Source of the DNA: Brooklawnia propionicigenes
Lineage (GTDB): Bacteria; Actinomycetota; Actinomycetes; Propionibacteriales; Propionibacteriaceae
Length of the DNA stretch: 64,000 bases
NCBI RefSeq assembly: GCF_030297015.1
Contig: NZ_AP028056.1
Location: forward strand, 1,188,939 to 1,252,938
Direction: 5' to 3'
Position 1 is the first letter of the stretch. Every line of letters begins with the position of its first letter. Below are positions 1 to 9,800 of the stretch, one piece after another. The position numbers and the translations under genes were made by a program. The notes under the pieces were generated by a model. It saw only the letters and a list, made by a program, of their open reading frames with translations, was not told the origin of the DNA and made no database searches.

Positions 1-72
1 AAGCTTGCGGACTGCGGCGTGCAGCTCAAGTATGTGGACGATATGTTCTGGGCGCTCGATGACGGCCGCTGA
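1..72 (+). CDS. C-terminal end of an unidentified protein (partial)
   Basis: An open frame enters from the left edge and stops with TGA at 70-72, giving the last 23 residues (ending ...FWALDDGR). The fragment is too short to assign. The next gene follows 62 bp downstream on the same strand, so the two could be cotranscribed. Confidence 0.4.
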   Translation, partial: KLADCGVQLKYVDDMFWALDDGR

Positions 73-134
73 ACCCCGGCCTTGAGAAAGTGATCGGACC
101 GACCCCCTGCAAACAGTGGCGCCAGGAGGAAACC

Positions 135-563
135 ATGAAACCAAGATCAGTGGTCATCGCCATGGCTGTTGCGGCCGGGTTCACCGCTGGGCTGACGGGC
201 TGCACCCCGATCCCCGACTACACCTACGTGACCGTCACCTCGGCGAACCCCTGGATGCCTGGCACGCGAACCATGTGGGTCGTGCAGGGCACCGCCGTCG
301 AGCGGACCGAGACATTCCCGGACGACGGGGTCGAGGCGAGCAGCACCCTCAACTACCAGTTGCTCGACCAACAGGCGTTCCTCAAGGCCGTCCATCGGGC
401 ATTGAACGTCGAGCAGAACTCCCCGTGCATGGATGCCGTCGAGTTCACCGTGCAGGCGCGCGACGCCGAAGGCGGCCTCTACGGCAGCAACCTGCAACAG
501 TGCGGCAACCAGCAGGAATACGTCGCAGATCTGCTGGATGCGCTCGACGCCGACCGGGCCTGA
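135..563 (+). CDS. Small secreted lipoprotein of unknown function
   Basis: A 142-residue protein with a lipoprotein signal peptide: positively charged start (MKPR), a hydrophobic stretch at about residues 6-20 and lipobox LTGC with the lipidated Cys at 23. It should be anchored on the outer face of the membrane. The mature part has two further Cys (near SPCMD and LQQCG) that could form a disulfide. The start at 135 was chosen over the in-frame ATG at 90 because AGGAGG lies just upstream and the signal peptide then begins correctly. I do not recognise the family. Confidence 0.7.
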   Translation: MKPRSVVIAMAVAAGFTAGLTGCTPIPDYTYVTVTSANPWMPGTRTMWVVQGTAVERTETFPDDGVEASSTLNYQLLDQQAFLKAVHRALNVEQNSPCMDAVEFTVQARDAEGGLYGSNLQQCGNQQEYVADLLDALDADRA

Positions 564-593
564 GCGGGGCCGGCCGCGTCCGCTCGGCCTCGG

Positions 594-1328
594 CTAGATG
601 AGGATCAACGCGCCGGCGGCCACCACCGAGGTGAGCAGCGTGAGAATGTCGAAGGTGCGCTGCTTCACGCGTCCGATCACTGCGACGCCGATCACGGTGC
701 CCAGTAGGACGACCGGAATCATCATCGCCGCCGTCGTCAGTACGCGCGGGGTGAACAGCCCCAAAGCCGCGGTCAGCGGAGTCTTGGAAACGTTCACGAT
801 GAAGTAGAACCAGGCCGACGTGCCGAGGAAGCGCATCTTGTCGACCTTGGAGACCTGCAGATACAAGGCCATCACCGGGCCGGCCGCGTTCGCCGCCATC
901 GTTGTGAAGCCGGCCGCCACCCCGGCACCGATCGTCAGCGCGCGAGGTGGACGAGTGTCGTCGCCGGCCACCGGCGGTTTGCGACGGGCGGTCACGGCGA
1001 GCTGGATGAGCACGGAGATCAGCAGGATCGCACCGATCGAACGTCGCAACATCAGATCGTTCACCACACGGATGAAGACCGCGCCGAGCAGCAGGCCGGG
1101 CAGCACGGACGGCAGCAGACTGCGCAGCATGCCCCAGTCGGCATTGCTCCGGTAGCGCAGCACCGCCACGATGTCACCGGTGATCAGCAGGAGCAGCGCG
1201 GCGGCGGTGGATTCCTTGGTGGGCATCACGAGCGCCATCAGCGCGACCGCCACCGAGCCGAGCCCGCCGAAGCTGGTCTTGGCGATGCCGATGATCAGCG
1301 CGGCAACGATCAGCGGCAGCCATTCCAT
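594..1328 (-). CDS. TauE/SafE-family membrane permease
   Basis: A 244-residue polytopic membrane protein with the TauE/SafE pattern: an N-terminal half (starting MEWLPLIVAALIIGIAKTSFGGLG) with the family's GxGGG-like glycine cluster, a charged central linker (TARRKPPVAGDD), and a second half with GVAAGFTTMAANAAGP. Members export or import sulfite, sulfoacetate or other organic anions; the substrate here cannot be read from sequence. A start at 1328 is supported by GGAGG about 8 nt upstream; the longer frame to 1604 overlaps the MFS gene and is not credible. It lies 50 bp after the MFS gene on the same strand, a likely operon. Confidence 0.82.
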   Translation of the reverse strand: MEWLPLIVAALIIGIAKTSFGGLGSVAVALMALVMPTKESTAAALLLLITGDIVAVLRYRSNADWGMLRSLLPSVLPGLLLGAVFIRVVNDLMLRRSIGAILLISVLIQLAVTARRKPPVAGDDTRPPRALTIGAGVAAGFTTMAANAAGPVMALYLQVSKVDKMRFLGTSAWFYFIVNVSKTPLTAALGLFTPRVLTTAAMMIPVVLLGTVIGVAVIGRVKQRTFDILTLLTSVVAAGALILI

Positions 1329-1378
1329 CAGACACCTCCCGGGGATGCGCGCCCCGTTCCGCGAACCCTCGGTGGAGA

Positions 1379-2758
1379 CTACTCCTGCGGGTCCGAGACC
1401 GGGGGCTCGTCTTCGCCGTCGGTCGGCTGCACTGCGGGATCGTCGGCGGCGAGTGACTCGTTGACCAGCGAATCGCGGTACGTCGCCGAAAGCACACTGT
1501 ACGGCCGCGACATCAGGGCGAGCACCGTGACGATCAACCCGATCAGGCTTGCCAACAGGAAAGCCAGGGCGATGCCCCGGGTGGTGCCCGCGCCCAGCAG
1601 CCAACCCAGCTGGTTGCGTCCGGCGTCGGAATTCATATAGGGAATCAGCCAGAATTCGGCGATCGGGCCGATCATCAGCGTGCTGATCGGGGCGGCGGCA
1701 AGTTCGATCGCCATCGCGAAGCCGAAGACCCGTCCCTGCTGGACGAATGGCACCACCTTCTGCAGCACGGTCTGCTCGGAGGCCTCCGCGAAGGTGACCA
1801 GACCCATGTAGATGAAACAGCCGATGGCCAGCAACGCGATCGATTCACGAATGGGCAGGATCGCCGCAACGGTCCACATGGCGATGTTGACCAGCAACAA
1901 GGTGCGCACCGGATTGACGCCCAGACCCGTACGGGAGATGATCATGCCGCCGAGGATGAAGCCGATGCTGCACACCCCCCATAAGATGCCCCAGGCCTGC
2001 ACCGGCATGAGTTCCAGACCGTACGGGTCGAGCAGCGCCATATAGACCCCGCCGAGCAGGTTGTTGAAAGTCGAGAAGAGAACCAGCGCGAGCAGCCCGG
2101 GAACCGCCCGGGTCATCCGGAAGGCTTCTGCGAAATCGACCTTGGCCGGCACTCCCTCGGCATGCTGCACGCCGGGTTCGTTGATCTCGATTGAGCGCAG
2201 ATGCAAGGCACTGACCACGATGAACGCCACCCCGGCCACCAGCAATGGCCCCATCCCGAGGAAGCCCACCGCCAGACCCGAGACCACCGAGTTCAGCGCA
2301 AAACCGATGCCTTGCACCATGCCCACCAGGCCGTTCGCCTTCGGACGTAGTTCGGCGGGCACCAGCATCGTCACGCAGGTCGCCAGGGCGAGGCCGCGGA
2401 TCGATTCGACCAGTGCGCCGAGCAGCAGAATCGTCAGGAAGACCCAGAAGAACGGCCGGCGTAGGTCGAGAAGCACATCGGAGGGGATAACGAAGAAGAG
2501 CGCGGATCCGATCGCGAAGGCGACGGCTGTACAGGCCGTCGCCAGCATCATGGCCGTCTTCTTGCGGATGCGGTCGATGAGCGTCCCAAAGGGCACGCTG
2601 GTGAGCGCGAGAAAGAGCATGTAGCTGCCGCCGAGGATGGAGGTGACCAGCACTGAGCGGGATTCGAGATATGCCCAGAAGGTGAAGCCGAACCACACCA
2701 TCTGCGTGGTGATATTGGCCAGCAGTGTGTTCACCAGCACCCGTTGGAAGGTGCGCAT
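1379..2758 (-). CDS. Major facilitator superfamily transporter
   Basis: A 459-residue membrane protein with about 12 hydrophobic segments. The first cytoplasmic loop carries the MFS motif-A-like sequence (FGTLIDRIRKKTAM, about residues 58-71), and a central loop near residues 195-215 separates the two six-helix halves. The C-terminal tail is acidic and Pro-rich (ending DEPPVSDPQE). The layout resembles proton-driven drug or metabolite efflux proteins; the substrate is unknown. AGGAG lies 5-6 nt upstream of the ATG at 2758. It is transcribed divergently from the HpcH aldolase gene and followed by the TauE-like gene. Confidence 0.82.
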   Translation of the reverse strand: MRTFQRVLVNTLLANITTQMVWFGFTFWAYLESRSVLVTSILGGSYMLFLALTSVPFGTLIDRIRKKTAMMLATACTAVAFAIGSALFFVIPSDVLLDLRRPFFWVFLTILLLGALVESIRGLALATCVTMLVPAELRPKANGLVGMVQGIGFALNSVVSGLAVGFLGMGPLLVAGVAFIVVSALHLRSIEINEPGVQHAEGVPAKVDFAEAFRMTRAVPGLLALVLFSTFNNLLGGVYMALLDPYGLELMPVQAWGILWGVCSIGFILGGMIISRTGLGVNPVRTLLLVNIAMWTVAAILPIRESIALLAIGCFIYMGLVTFAEASEQTVLQKVVPFVQQGRVFGFAMAIELAAAPISTLMIGPIAEFWLIPYMNSDAGRNQLGWLLGAGTTRGIALAFLLASLIGLIVTVLALMSRPYSVLSATYRDSLVNESLAADDPAVQPTDGEDEPPVSDPQE

Positions 2759-2880
2759 GGTTCTCCTGTCGGTTCGGCTGGAACTCGGCGTTGGTCAGAT
2801 GAAGCAGACTACCCGATGCTGCCAACCCGGCCGCCGGCGAAGATGGACCCTATATCGTGTACAACCTGGCGGTCCCCGGT

Positions 2881-2886
2881 TACGCT
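2881..2886 (+). promoter_or_regulatory. Candidate -10 box for the aldolase gene
   Basis: TACGCT fits the actinobacterial -10 consensus TANNNT and would place the transcription start near 2893, giving a leader of about 47 nt before the aldolase ATG at 2940. No convincing -35 is visible. Confidence 0.35.
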
Positions 2887-2939
2887 GGAGGAGATGACAG
2901 TCGGCAATGCGGCCGCGTAGGCGTTTCCGGAGGCGAACA

Positions 2940-3719
2940 ATGCAGAACGATGTGAGGGCGATCATCGAGGCCGGCGAGCATCCGCTCGGCACGTTCTTCC
3001 AACTCGGCAATGAGACCGCTGCCGAGTGCATGGGCTACGGGGGCTTCGACTACATCGTCCTCGACACCGAGCATGGCCCATTCGATGTCGAGACCTCGCT
3101 CAGTCTGATTCGCGCAGCGAAGTCGGCCGGGTGCGTCCCGTTCGCCCGCGTCAAGGATTCGTCACGAGCCTCCATCCTCAAGATGCTGGACGCCGGCGCA
3201 CTGGGCATCATCATCCCGAACGTGCGCAGCCTGGACGAAGCCCGCGAGATCGTGAAATGGGGCAAGTACTTCCCCGTCGGCGAGCGCGGCATCGCTCCCA
3301 CTCCAGGCACCCACTACTGGTACGACGAGTATGCGACCAAGGGCCTCGACAACTACATGCGGGTCTCCAACGATCGGGTGATGCTGATTCCTCAGTGCGA
3401 AACGGTCGGCTGCCTCAACGACATCGAAGAGATCGTCAGGCTGGACGGCATCGACGGCATCTTCGTCGGGCCGTTCGATCTGTCCGCGGCGCTCGGGCGT
3501 CCCGGCGATTTCGCCAATCCCGAGCACGTCGCGGCGATCTCACGCGTGCAGCGCGCCTGTCAGGAGGCTGGGAAGGCATCCTTCATCTACAGTCCGACGG
3601 TCGAGGACGCGAAGAACAGCATCCGTCAGGGATTCGACTCGGTCACCTATTCGATGGACGCCCTACTGCTGATCGATGCCGTGAAGCATGCCGTGGCGCA
3701 GTTGGGTGATCTCGACTAG
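2940..3719 (+). CDS. HpcH/HpaI-family class II aldolase
   Basis: A 259-residue TIM-barrel aldolase of the HpcH/HpaI (2-keto-3-deoxyglucarate / 4-hydroxy-2-oxoheptanedioate) family. Visible motifs: VLDTEHGPFDVE (substrate loop), the ARVKD strand, PNVRSLDEAR, the metal-binding Glu in PQCETVGCLND and the metal-binding Asp in FVGPFDLSAALG. Members make or cleave hydroxy-keto acids to pyruvate plus an aldehyde. The start at 2940 has GGAGG about 8 nt upstream; the ORF opens 11 codons earlier without support. No pathway neighbours are present, so the physiological substrate is unknown. Confidence 0.85.
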   Translation: MQNDVRAIIEAGEHPLGTFFQLGNETAAECMGYGGFDYIVLDTEHGPFDVETSLSLIRAAKSAGCVPFARVKDSSRASILKMLDAGALGIIIPNVRSLDEAREIVKWGKYFPVGERGIAPTPGTHYWYDEYATKGLDNYMRVSNDRVMLIPQCETVGCLNDIEEIVRLDGIDGIFVGPFDLSAALGRPGDFANPEHVAAISRVQRACQEAGKASFIYSPTVEDAKNSIRQGFDSVTYSMDALLLIDAVKHAVAQLGDLD

Positions 3720-3737
3720 CCCGGTGTCGAAGACCGG

Positions 3738-5558
3738 TCATTTGCCGGGTGAATCGTCCTCGTAGAGCACATTCGTCCGCTTGAGCGGTGGCAGGTCATC
3801 GTCGGGGCCGGGCAATGGCATGATCGGTGGCGGGTTCTTGCGGGTCAGCCAGCGCCACAGACTGCCGCCACGGGATTCCTGCCCGGTGACAACGTAGTGC
3901 AGCGCGTTGGAATCGTGCAGGGTCAACTCCAGATGCCGTTTGGCCACCGGCGAACCGGCCAGCAGCACCCGATCGCCCACGCGCAACACGAAGTGGTCGT
4001 CCGGCAACTGGATGTTCTTGTTCGCCCGCCGCACCAGCAGCACCACCATCGACATCCGGCGGCCACGATCGAACGGATTGGCCCGCAGATGGCCGGTGGT
4101 GAAACGTCCGCCGCCACAGATCAGGTCGGCCAATGCGGGAGCTCGCTGCTCGGAGATCGCCAGGTCCCACAGTTCGGGGTGCCGGCCCGGATCGAGCTGG
4201 GACAGCTGCTCATAGAGCTGGGCGCATTCGGTTTCGTTGTGCTGCGGGATGAGCCGCAGAAAACGGTTGAGCAGCGGCGTGGTGATGCGGGCCAGGAACT
4301 CACGGGCGACGATCTGGCTGGGCACCATCAGCAGGTCCTCGTCGAAGGCCTCGATCAGCGGGGTGTTCTTCAGCTGGTTCTGTCTCACCACCACGTAGAT
4401 GTCGTGATTGAGGGCGCGTGCAGTGACGGCGATCGACAGGTTCTTGGGGTCGGACGCATTGCCGGCGACCAGCCCGACCGCGTGCGCGATACCGGCCGCC
4501 TTGAGATCTTCCGATCTGGTTCCGGTGCCCTTGATGTCGACCCCGGGTTCGCCGTAGTGCCGCTCGTCGATCACCGACAGGCTCATCCCTGCTGCCCGCA
4601 ACTCTTCGACCATCATGTGCCCGAATCGGCCGTAGCCGCACATGATCCAGTGCCCCTTCGGCGGCGCAGCGATCGGGACGATGGCCTGGCCCGGCAAGCC
4701 GGTGATGAGATTGCGCAGGCGGTGGCGCTGCGGGGCGGTGATCGCCGCCGCAAGCGACTCGGCGAACTGCTCGAACGGGTTGATCACCAGATCACCGCCG
4801 AAGACCCCGATGTGGGTCTCGGTCTCGACATCGCGGATGCGCGCCAGCACCGGAACTCGCGGGGCGAGCAGCCGCACATTGACCGCGATCGCTTGGTTGG
4901 TGGGATCGTCGTCGGTGAGCGCGACCACACCCTTGCAGTTCGAGTTCATCAGCCCGGCCTGCTGGAGCAGCAGGGGGTCTTTTGCGTCGGCCACCACGGT
5001 GGGAGGGTCGACCCCGAACTCGTCCATCCGCAGCTCTTGCAGGCGGGCGTCATTGAGCTCGATGGCGATGAAGCGCAGGCCCAGATGGTCGAGGCCGTGA
5101 CAGACCATGCGTCCGGTCTCGCCGATGCCGCAGACGATATAGAAGGGCGTGCGGATCTGGTTGACGCGCCGGGTGAACCGGGCGATCTTGACGGCGTTCT
5201 GGAAGCCCTTGTCCTGAAGCAACGCCAAGACATTGACCAGCGAATACGACCAGGCGGCGACCGAGGTGTAGATGGTCAGGGTCATCCACATCCGCTGCAG
5301 GGCGTTGTAGGGGTGCGGCACCTCGCCGAATCCGATGGTCGTGGACGTGAAACTGACGACGTAGAACGCGTCGAAGATCGTGAGTGGCGGGCTGGGGCGC
5401 CCGGTCAACGGATCGGTACCGGGAATCAATGCCAGGCCGGCGGTGCAGAAGGTGTAGACGCCGATGACGAGCAATAGGGGGAATCTCATCCTGCGCAGGA
5501 TGAGATAGAAGACGTCGCTCAGTTCCGTCTGCCGCTGAGCCGATGACGAACTGCGCAT
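3738..5558 (-). CDS. Potassium channel with tandem RCK/TrkA-N domains
   Basis: A 606-residue protein. The N-terminus is a pore unit: TM1 at about 25-46, a pore loop with selectivity filter TTIGFGE at 73-79 (a TVGYG variant) and TM2 at about 90-115. Two Rossmann NAD/nucleotide-binding domains follow, with glycine motifs GIGETG (about residue 142) and GYGRFG (about residue 307), then a TrkA-C-like region (DDHFVLRVGDRVLLAG) near 515-530 and a Pro-rich tail. This matches ligand-gated bacterial K+ channels in which one chain holds two RCK domains. The gene sits 12 bp downstream of the small membrane gene at 5571-5954 and is surely cotranscribed with it. Confidence 0.85.
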   Translation of the reverse strand: MRSSSSAQRQTELSDVFYLILRRMRFPLLLVIGVYTFCTAGLALIPGTDPLTGRPSPPLTIFDAFYVVSFTSTTIGFGEVPHPYNALQRMWMTLTIYTSVAAWSYSLVNVLALLQDKGFQNAVKIARFTRRVNQIRTPFYIVCGIGETGRMVCHGLDHLGLRFIAIELNDARLQELRMDEFGVDPPTVVADAKDPLLLQQAGLMNSNCKGVVALTDDDPTNQAIAVNVRLLAPRVPVLARIRDVETETHIGVFGGDLVINPFEQFAESLAAAITAPQRHRLRNLITGLPGQAIVPIAAPPKGHWIMCGYGRFGHMMVEELRAAGMSLSVIDERHYGEPGVDIKGTGTRSEDLKAAGIAHAVGLVAGNASDPKNLSIAVTARALNHDIYVVVRQNQLKNTPLIEAFDEDLLMVPSQIVAREFLARITTPLLNRFLRLIPQHNETECAQLYEQLSQLDPGRHPELWDLAISEQRAPALADLICGGGRFTTGHLRANPFDRGRRMSMVVLLVRRANKNIQLPDDHFVLRVGDRVLLAGSPVAKRHLELTLHDSNALHYVVTGQESRGGSLWRWLTRKNPPPIMPLPGPDDDLPPLKRTNVLYEDDSPGK

Positions 5559-5570
5559 CTCAGCCCTGGC

Positions 5571-5954
5571 TCAGCGCCGCACCTGAATGATCTCGCTGAC
5601 CATCAGCACGACCGAAACGATATTGGCCAGCAGTGCGCCGCCCGACAGTGAAACGACCACCGACATGTGCGCCTCACTCATCCCGCTCGCCGACATCTGG
5701 CTGGCCCAAACCCAGACGGCGGCGGCGACCAACAACTGCAGATCGGCGACCAGGCTGGTGGCGAGGTGGATCGCACCCAACTGGGTGCGATCGCCGAATT
5801 TCAGGACGGTGGCAACCAGGCTTGCCACCAGTGCCGCGGCCAGTTCAACGCCGTTGTGCACCGTGGGGTTGTCGATCTCACCGACGAAGAAGCCGAAGTT
5901 CAGTGCTGCAGCGAGAGTGATGAAGAAGCCGAAGACGACCTTCTCCAGGTTCAT
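5571..5954 (-). CDS. Small membrane protein paired with K+ channel (DUF6394-like)
   Basis: A 127-residue protein with four predicted membrane helices: near 8-27 (FGFFITLAAALNFGFFVG), 38-53, 70-90 and 100-120. A conserved-looking loop KFGDRTQLGAIHLATSLVADLQL lies between helices two and three. From memory it resembles the DUF6394 family, small proteins found next to K+ channels; I cannot search to confirm. The start at 5954 is set by GGAGG just upstream; the ORF extends 27 codons further without support. It precedes the channel by 12 bp, which suggests an accessory or regulatory subunit. Confidence 0.65.
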   Translation of the reverse strand: MNLEKVVFGFFITLAAALNFGFFVGEIDNPTVHNGVELAAALVASLVATVLKFGDRTQLGAIHLATSLVADLQLLVAAAVWVWASQMSASGMSEAHMSVVVSLSGGALLANIVSVVLMVSEIIQVRR

Positions 5955-6088
5955 ACAGCCTCCAACGAGAGTCAACCGAGGACAGCTCAAGCGTAGGCCC
6001 GCAAGTGGGCCTTGTCTGGCGCTGTGATTCCGCAATCCAAAGATGCGTAGCGGCAGCGCGCATTTGGATCGTGGCCGATTCTGGAGGT

Positions 6089-6742
6089 ATGGCTGAATCC
6101 GTGGCCCGGTCGGAGCGCCGGGAACTGTGTGAGTTGATGACCACGCTGGGGCCCGACGCCCCCACCTTGTGCGAGGGCTGGACTGCCCACCATCTTGCAG
6201 CGCACCTGCACATCCGCGAATCCGATCCGCTCGCCACCGTCGGCGTGGTGATGCCGTTCTTGAAGATCACCGACAAGCGCATGCACAAACTGATGACCGA
6301 GATGAGCTTCGACGACCTGGTCGAGTTGGTTGCCAAGGGCCCCACCGGGCTGAGCCCCTTCCGCATTCCGGTGGTGGACGCCAAGGCGAACTCCGCGGAG
6401 TTCTTCGTCCACCATGAGGATCTGCGGCGCGGCGGCCCTTACCCGGTCGGCCCGCGCGTGCTGCCGCCCCAGACCGATGAGATCTTGTGGAATACCGCGG
6501 TCGGGATGGCCGGATTCCGGCTGCGCAAGGCCAAGGTGGGCATCATCTTGCAGCGGGTCCGCGATGGCAGGGTCAGCGATGAGCAAGCGTTGGTGGCTAC
6601 CGGACGCACTCCGGTGACCGTTACCGGGGAGCCGGGCGAGTTGCTGTTGTGGTTGTTCGGACGCGAGTCCGCCGCCCAGGTTCAACTGACCGGACCGGCC
6701 AACGGATTGGCCCGGGTGCGGTCGATTTCACTGGCGATCTGA
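6089..6742 (+). CDS. TIGR03085-type metal-binding protein (DinB/MDMPI fold)
   Basis: A 217-residue protein that begins with a DinB-like / mycothiol-dependent maleylpyruvate-isomerase N-terminal helix bundle: LCEGWTAHHLAAHLHIRE near residues 30-48 supplies the expected metal-binding His. A second His pair occurs in FFVHHEDLRR (about residue 109), and a C-terminal domain includes TGEPGELLLWLFGRESAA. This order matches the actinobacterial TIGR03085 family, of unknown function and thought to relate to mycothiol-type chemistry. GGAGG precedes the ATG at 6089. It stands alone, between the divergent channel operon and PPi-PEPCK. Confidence 0.7.
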   Translation: MAESVARSERRELCELMTTLGPDAPTLCEGWTAHHLAAHLHIRESDPLATVGVVMPFLKITDKRMHKLMTEMSFDDLVELVAKGPTGLSPFRIPVVDAKANSAEFFVHHEDLRRGGPYPVGPRVLPPQTDEILWNTAVGMAGFRLRKAKVGIILQRVRDGRVSDEQALVATGRTPVTVTGEPGELLLWLFGRESAAQVQLTGPANGLARVRSISLAI

Positions 6743-6848
6743 CACCAGTGCTGCGATCTGCGGCTGACTAGTCGCGATAGCGAAGCGCCGCGCAGGCTGG
6801 TGGCAACCGGTTGGCAACAAGGTCGTACCGCGGGCCCGATGTTCGCGG

Positions 6849-6867
6849 GCAGTGTTCACAACACTGC
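6849..6867. promoter_or_regulatory. 19-bp inverted repeat upstream of PPi-PEPCK
   Basis: GCAGTGTT-CAC-AACACTGC is a perfect palindrome with 8-bp arms and a 3-bp centre, ending 23 bp before the PPi-PEPCK start codon. Its size and symmetry suit a dimeric repressor operator. The regulator is unknown. Confidence 0.5.
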
Positions 6868-6890
6868 AAGCCATCTGGGAAGATGACCGT

Positions 6891-9800
6891 ATGTCTGCCG
6901 ATACCTTGAATGCCGCCATCAACCTGCGGCTGGCTCTGCTGGAGCTGCCCCGCGCAGAAGCCGAAGACGGAAAGATCGAACTCGTCGAACCACTCTTGGC
7001 TCGTCAGCGGGAACTCTCGCGCCGGCTGGCCGATCGCTTGTGTCCGGTCGACCAGCGAATCCAGGATTTTCTCGATGATTACCTCGCTGACGTCGATGTC
7101 AAGCCTCGGCTCCCCAAGCAAACCCTGATTCTCGACCAGGCCGGTCTGGCCCGCGGTCTCAGTCTCCCGGCGGACGGTGACGAGTTCCACTCACCGCTGC
7201 TGTCAAGCTACCGGCTGTCCAATGGCGTGCTGCACAATCCGGCCAACGACCGCCGCACCACCGCCGGTGTCTTCCACATTGCAGAAGGCGGCTTGCCCAT
7301 TCCGGACGACAAGATCATCGTCCGCAAGGATGTGTTCGCCAGGCTGCTCACGCTGGCCATGCAACCTCCGCGCGAAGACATGATCCTGCCCTACACCTCG
7401 GACCAGCCGGACCCGGCGGCCTGCTTCGTGTCGTTGCTGCTGCGCCCGCTGGTGGTGCCGGCGGTGCCCGGACGTGGCGGCGCCAAGACCATGGAGACCC
7501 GCTTCATCGTCCCCGGCGGCCTGGTCTGCAACCTCGACTTCGTCGAAGGCATCTTCGGCAACGCCGGCGACCCGCAACTTCCGCAGAACGATGCGGCGCT
7601 GGATCCGGCCACCTGGTCGGGTCACACCGGATGTGTCATCCTCGCCCCGCACCTCACCAAGGTCACCAAGCGGAGCCTCGGCATGCCGCACTGGGACGAC
7701 GCCACCGAGCGTGAGCGCCGTGATGGCCAGTGCTGGAAGGACGAGGACGAGCTCTACAACGGCGGCCACGCCTTCAAGTGCTGCGCTCGCGACGAGCGCG
7801 GCGTCATGGTCACCGTCATCGCGGACAACTACTTCGGTTACTGCAAGAAGGAAGTCAAGACTCAGCTGTCCTACGCTGCGAACCTGCTCGGCTGCGCCGA
7901 GGAGGAGCATGCCGGCGGTGCCCGGGTCTACCCGGCCTACAACCTGGGTGCGGAATTCCATGACGAGTACACCCCAGCCGACTACACCGTCGCCGATGTG
8001 CTGGCCCGTGATCCGCAGCGTTTCGAACTGCAGCCGCAGGGTCACGCGCTCGACCGCGTCCAGTCGCACATCGTCCTGGTGCCCGGCGGCGCCGACTACT
8101 CCATGCGCAAGCAGACCATCACCTGGACCGACGCGTCCGGCGCCGAACAGACCATCAAGCTGCTCACCGGCAAGGTCTACATCACGCCGAACGGCTACCG
8201 GATCTACGCGAAGCACCGCGAGATGGACGAGACCCAGTGGCATCTGATCGGCGTCTCCCCTATCTCGACCGACTGCCATAAGCCCGCGACCGTGTCGGGC
8301 GGCGGCAAGTCCGAGATCAGCAAGTCGCTGGCTGACGCCTTCGTCTTCGGCAATGCCTATGCGGCTGATTTCGCCGCCGATGTGCAGCGTGTTCAGGAGT
8401 TGCTGGACGCCGACTACTCCGATCGTTTCCTCGACGGCGACCGCAACGGAAAGGACCGTCGTCCGATCCTGTCGCCGGAGCGCTCGCTCGGCTCGGTCAT
8501 CAAGCTGCTCACTCCGCGCAGCGAGTACACCGCCGAGTACAACTCCTTCCTGCGCTCGATCCCCGCGCACGTCAAGGAGCTGCTGTTCACCGTCAAGCGC
8601 TACTACAAGCCCGAATGGGGCACCGACTGGCGCAGCCACTTCAGCGTCGGCATCATGAACGGGCGCCCGGGCAACGCCGTGCGGCTGGAGGGCGAGAAGA
8701 TCCTGGTCAACCAGTTGCGCGTCGGATTCCTGCCCGATAGCAGCTGGCGGCTGTTCAGCCTGCGCCCCGACTTCAGCCCGGCGATCAAGGTACAGACCGA
8801 GGACGACATCACGGCCTCCACCGTCTGCTCGCCGTTCGAGAAGGCCCCGGCCGGCTTCGGCAATCAGGGCGGACTGCCCCGCAAGTATGTGATGAACTGC
8901 GAGCAGCTGCTCTTCCAGCGTCCCGACGATGCCATCCATCGCGGCTACGACAAGCAGGCCGAGCGGGATCTGTCGAAGGAGGGCACCTTCATCTCGAACT
9001 TCGAGCCCCTGACCCACGCTGAGGCTCGCGATCTGATGACCAACGCCCAGGCGTTCAGCGAGTACACCAAGCCGATGCAGGACCTGATCCGCAAGGTCGC
9101 CGCGATGGGTGACGACGAGTCTCCGCGATTCTGGATCGCCTCCGATCAGCCTCGCTTGGTGGGCGGAAAGCGTTCGAAGAATCCGCGCTATCTGCAGACC
9201 CGGCCCGACGTCGCCAATCCGGAGGCGACCGCCGCGGCAGATCTGGCATCGAAGCTGGTGCGCAAGCTGCCGAGTTCGGCCTTCGCACCGCTGTCGGTCG
9301 ATGTGGTGGCCGCCGGACGACGCAACAACCCGAAGGAACCGGGTGTGCCGCCGCTGAGCGTCTACAACCCGTTGCACTACATGGAACTGCCCGAGTTGTT
9401 CATGGAGTTCATCTCCTCGATGACGGGCAAGTCGCCGTCGACCACCGGTGCCGGTAGTGAGGGCGCGCTTACCAAGGGCCCGTTCAATGCGCTGGCACCG
9501 ATCGTCGACCTGAACAACAACTTCCTCGCCTACGCGCTGACCGGCTACGACGGCTGGCTCAGCTCGGCCGGCTACATCGGCCCGAAGGTGCGCGTCGATC
9601 ACGACATCTCGATGCTGGTGCCCGAACTGTTCAGCCGGATGTGGCCCGACGAGCGTCGCGCGTCCAACCTGATCGCCGACGGCTACCTGGAGAAGCTCGA
9701 GGACTTCGAGTTCGACGGACGCAAGGTGCTGGCCTCGCGGCTGGGTTACCGCATGAACGAGCGGTTCGCGACCACGTACTTCGGACGCATTTTCCTGCAT

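Noticed and set aside
1-6. AAGCTT at the very first base as a sign of a cloned HindIII fragment
   Set aside because: A single six-base site at the edge is weak evidence and it lies in an open reading frame.
2894-2920. A nine-codon leaderless ORF before the aldolase gene (TACGCT, 7 nt, ATG)
   Set aside because: It encodes no telling residues and the GGAGGAG between box and ATG could be chance; kept only as a possible promoter.
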